A stretch of DNA of 64,000 nt from NCBI GenBank assembly GCA_905221605.1, contig CAJNDS010002695.1:78501-142500 (forward strand), read 5' to 3'. Below, piece by piece: positions 63,133-64,000 of the stretch. The stretch comes from Symbiodinium natans. Lineage: Eukaryota > Sar > Dinophyceae > Suessiales > Symbiodiniaceae. Made by a program: the position numbers and the translations under genes. The notes under the pieces were generated by a model that did no database searches, was not told where the DNA came from, and saw only the letters and a program-made list of their open reading frames with translations. Numbering within the stretch: the stretch's first letter is position 1; each line of letters begins with the position of its first letter.

Positions 63133-64000
63133 CCTCTGTCACGCACTCAGTCAGTCAGTCTGTCAGCTAGACGACAGAGTGTGAGTGAGTGAATGAGTGA
63201 ATGAGTGTTTTCTTTGGCTTCCTCAGACACGGGCTGAACAGGGCACATGGATGAGGGTGGACCGTTCCAACGCCGATGACCTGAACAAGCAGCAGCCAAG
63301 CAGCAACTGGCACGAGTCATCACCACTGCAAGTTGAGATTCCTGAGCTCTTACAGACCCTCATACATGTCATGTGTACATGTTTGTTTGGGTGCAGGCTT
63401 TGGATTTAGGACTTGAGATCAATGCCTCATTTTTTGTTTCGAAGGGGAAAGTTCCACTCAGGTCCAGTCTGATTCCTTGTCGTGCAGTGACGAGTTTCTT
63501 TCTCTTTCTACAGCTTCTACTGGCTCATACTACTGTATGGCTTATATTATGGCTTATACTAGGTGAGTTGTACAGCAAGGTGGTTTTATCGCTTCCTGGC
63601 GAAGACCTATCCCATCCATGCGCGGGCCCTCAGCACGAGGGTTTTCCAGGGTTTGAGCTGGTGCAGGAGGGGCCAAGAACCGAGTCATATCCAAAGAAGC
63701 AACTATCTATACTTCCACTTATTCATCTTATTCTTGAGTTCTGTCCAGTCTTTGGGGCCAGCACATGCTACTTGTTTTTTGTATCGAATCGAGGGCCGCA
63801 AGGCCTAGAGAGGCCTTGGAGAAGCCCGAGAGGCTTCGGAGCCTCTCCCGGCCTTTCCAGGCCTCTACATGCGTGTGGGGCCTTTCTGAGAGGAGGGCCA
63901 GAAGAGCTGATGATGAAGAAAGACTGGGATAAAGGAAGAGTCCGACCCGACTCTTGCAACAAGCCCTATACCCAAGCCTTAGTCTTGAGAAGAGGCTAGT
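62167..64000 (+). CDS. delta-9 type acyl (acyl-CoA or acyl-lipid) desaturase, 3' part outside the window
   Basis: These membrane di-iron enzymes insert a double bond into saturated fatty acyl chains. Exons join in phase: 62167-62228, 62344-62418, 62526-62588, 62745-62771 (3' end uncertain), 62944-63027, 63227-63291 and 63580-63619. They give APFHFTWKAFACFFFGY (membrane helix), GITLSYHRQLAHLSFK (histidine box 1, HxxxxH), VEYFLAYCGCLAVQSH, NWVSSHRHHH (box 2, HxxHH), DTANDVHSPKDGFWWAHAGW, VDRSNADDLNKQWFYRFL and KTYPIH. This order is diagnostic. The third histidine box and C-terminus lie in exons not seen, probably beyond 64000. Most introns use GC donors. Exons are small (27-84 bp). The N-terminal exons upstream of 62167 were not identified, so membrane targeting is unknown. 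Confidence 0.87.
63093..63134. repeat. (CT)n microsatellite in a desaturase intron
   Basis: CT repeats followed by CAGTCAGTCAGT and GTGAGTGAATGAGTG units to about 63208, all inside the intron 63028-63226. Confidence 0.93.

Overview
This window looks like nuclear DNA of a dinoflagellate alga, possibly of the Symbiodinium/Polarella kind, though the genus is inferred. Four things point there. Coding sequence is cut into many small exons. Exon joins work only with GC-AG and one GA-AG intron beside GT-AG. Telomere-type TTTAGGG/CCCTAAA tracts occur throughout, mostly in introns. One insert carries a fragmented, mitochondrial-type large-subunit rRNA piece in palindrome-rich DNA.

Genes recognised by domain, all on the + strand: a thioredoxin/protein disulfide isomerase fragment (8820-9754), a SEC14/CRAL-TRIO lipid-transfer protein (12222-13773), a CDK-type protein kinase rebuilt from ten exons (25588-29202), a RING-like exon (39509-39692), an intronless ankyrin-repeat gene (35944-37047), a MACPF (perforin-like) membrane protein whose frame holds two TGA codons (51238-52515), and a delta-9 type acyl desaturase whose 3' end lies outside the window (62167-63619 visible). 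An intronless Ala/Lys/Pro-rich gene (18600-19493) and a 314-codon minus-strand reading frame (30347-31291) are probably real but have no recognised family. About forty further stretches read like exons but were not assigned to genes.

Layout: 1-1.2 kb exon cluster; 1.6-2.7 kb foldback element with a G-rich core; 3.7-4.9 kb exon cluster; 5.0-5.9 kb CA/TA microsatellite bracketed by a 16-bp inverted repeat; 6-9.8 kb exons including the PDI fragment; 9.94-10.75 kb mitochondrial-like insert; 12.2-13.8 kb SEC14 gene; 14-17.6 kb exon cluster; 18.6-19.5 kb intronless gene; 21-25.4 kb scattered exons; 25.6-29.2 kb kinase; 30-33 kb minus-strand gene, then plus-strand exons; 33.3-35.3 kb AT-rich island with a giant hairpin and tandem repeats; 35.9-37 kb ankyrin gene; 37.7-50 kb scattered exons and small palindromic elements; 51-52.5 kb MACPF gene; 54-59.7 kb scattered exons; 59.9-60.5 kb GT-type repeats; 62-64 kb desaturase.

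The genes do not form an evident pathway. The most unusual features are the organelle-derived insert, the recurring intron architecture (G-rich TTTAGGG-like start, C-rich CCCTAAA-like end), several small palindromic elements, one of them present twice with a translatable frame, and the AT-rich island. Exon-only calls are tentative: several stretches look coding in more than one frame, and no alignment or transcript data could be used.
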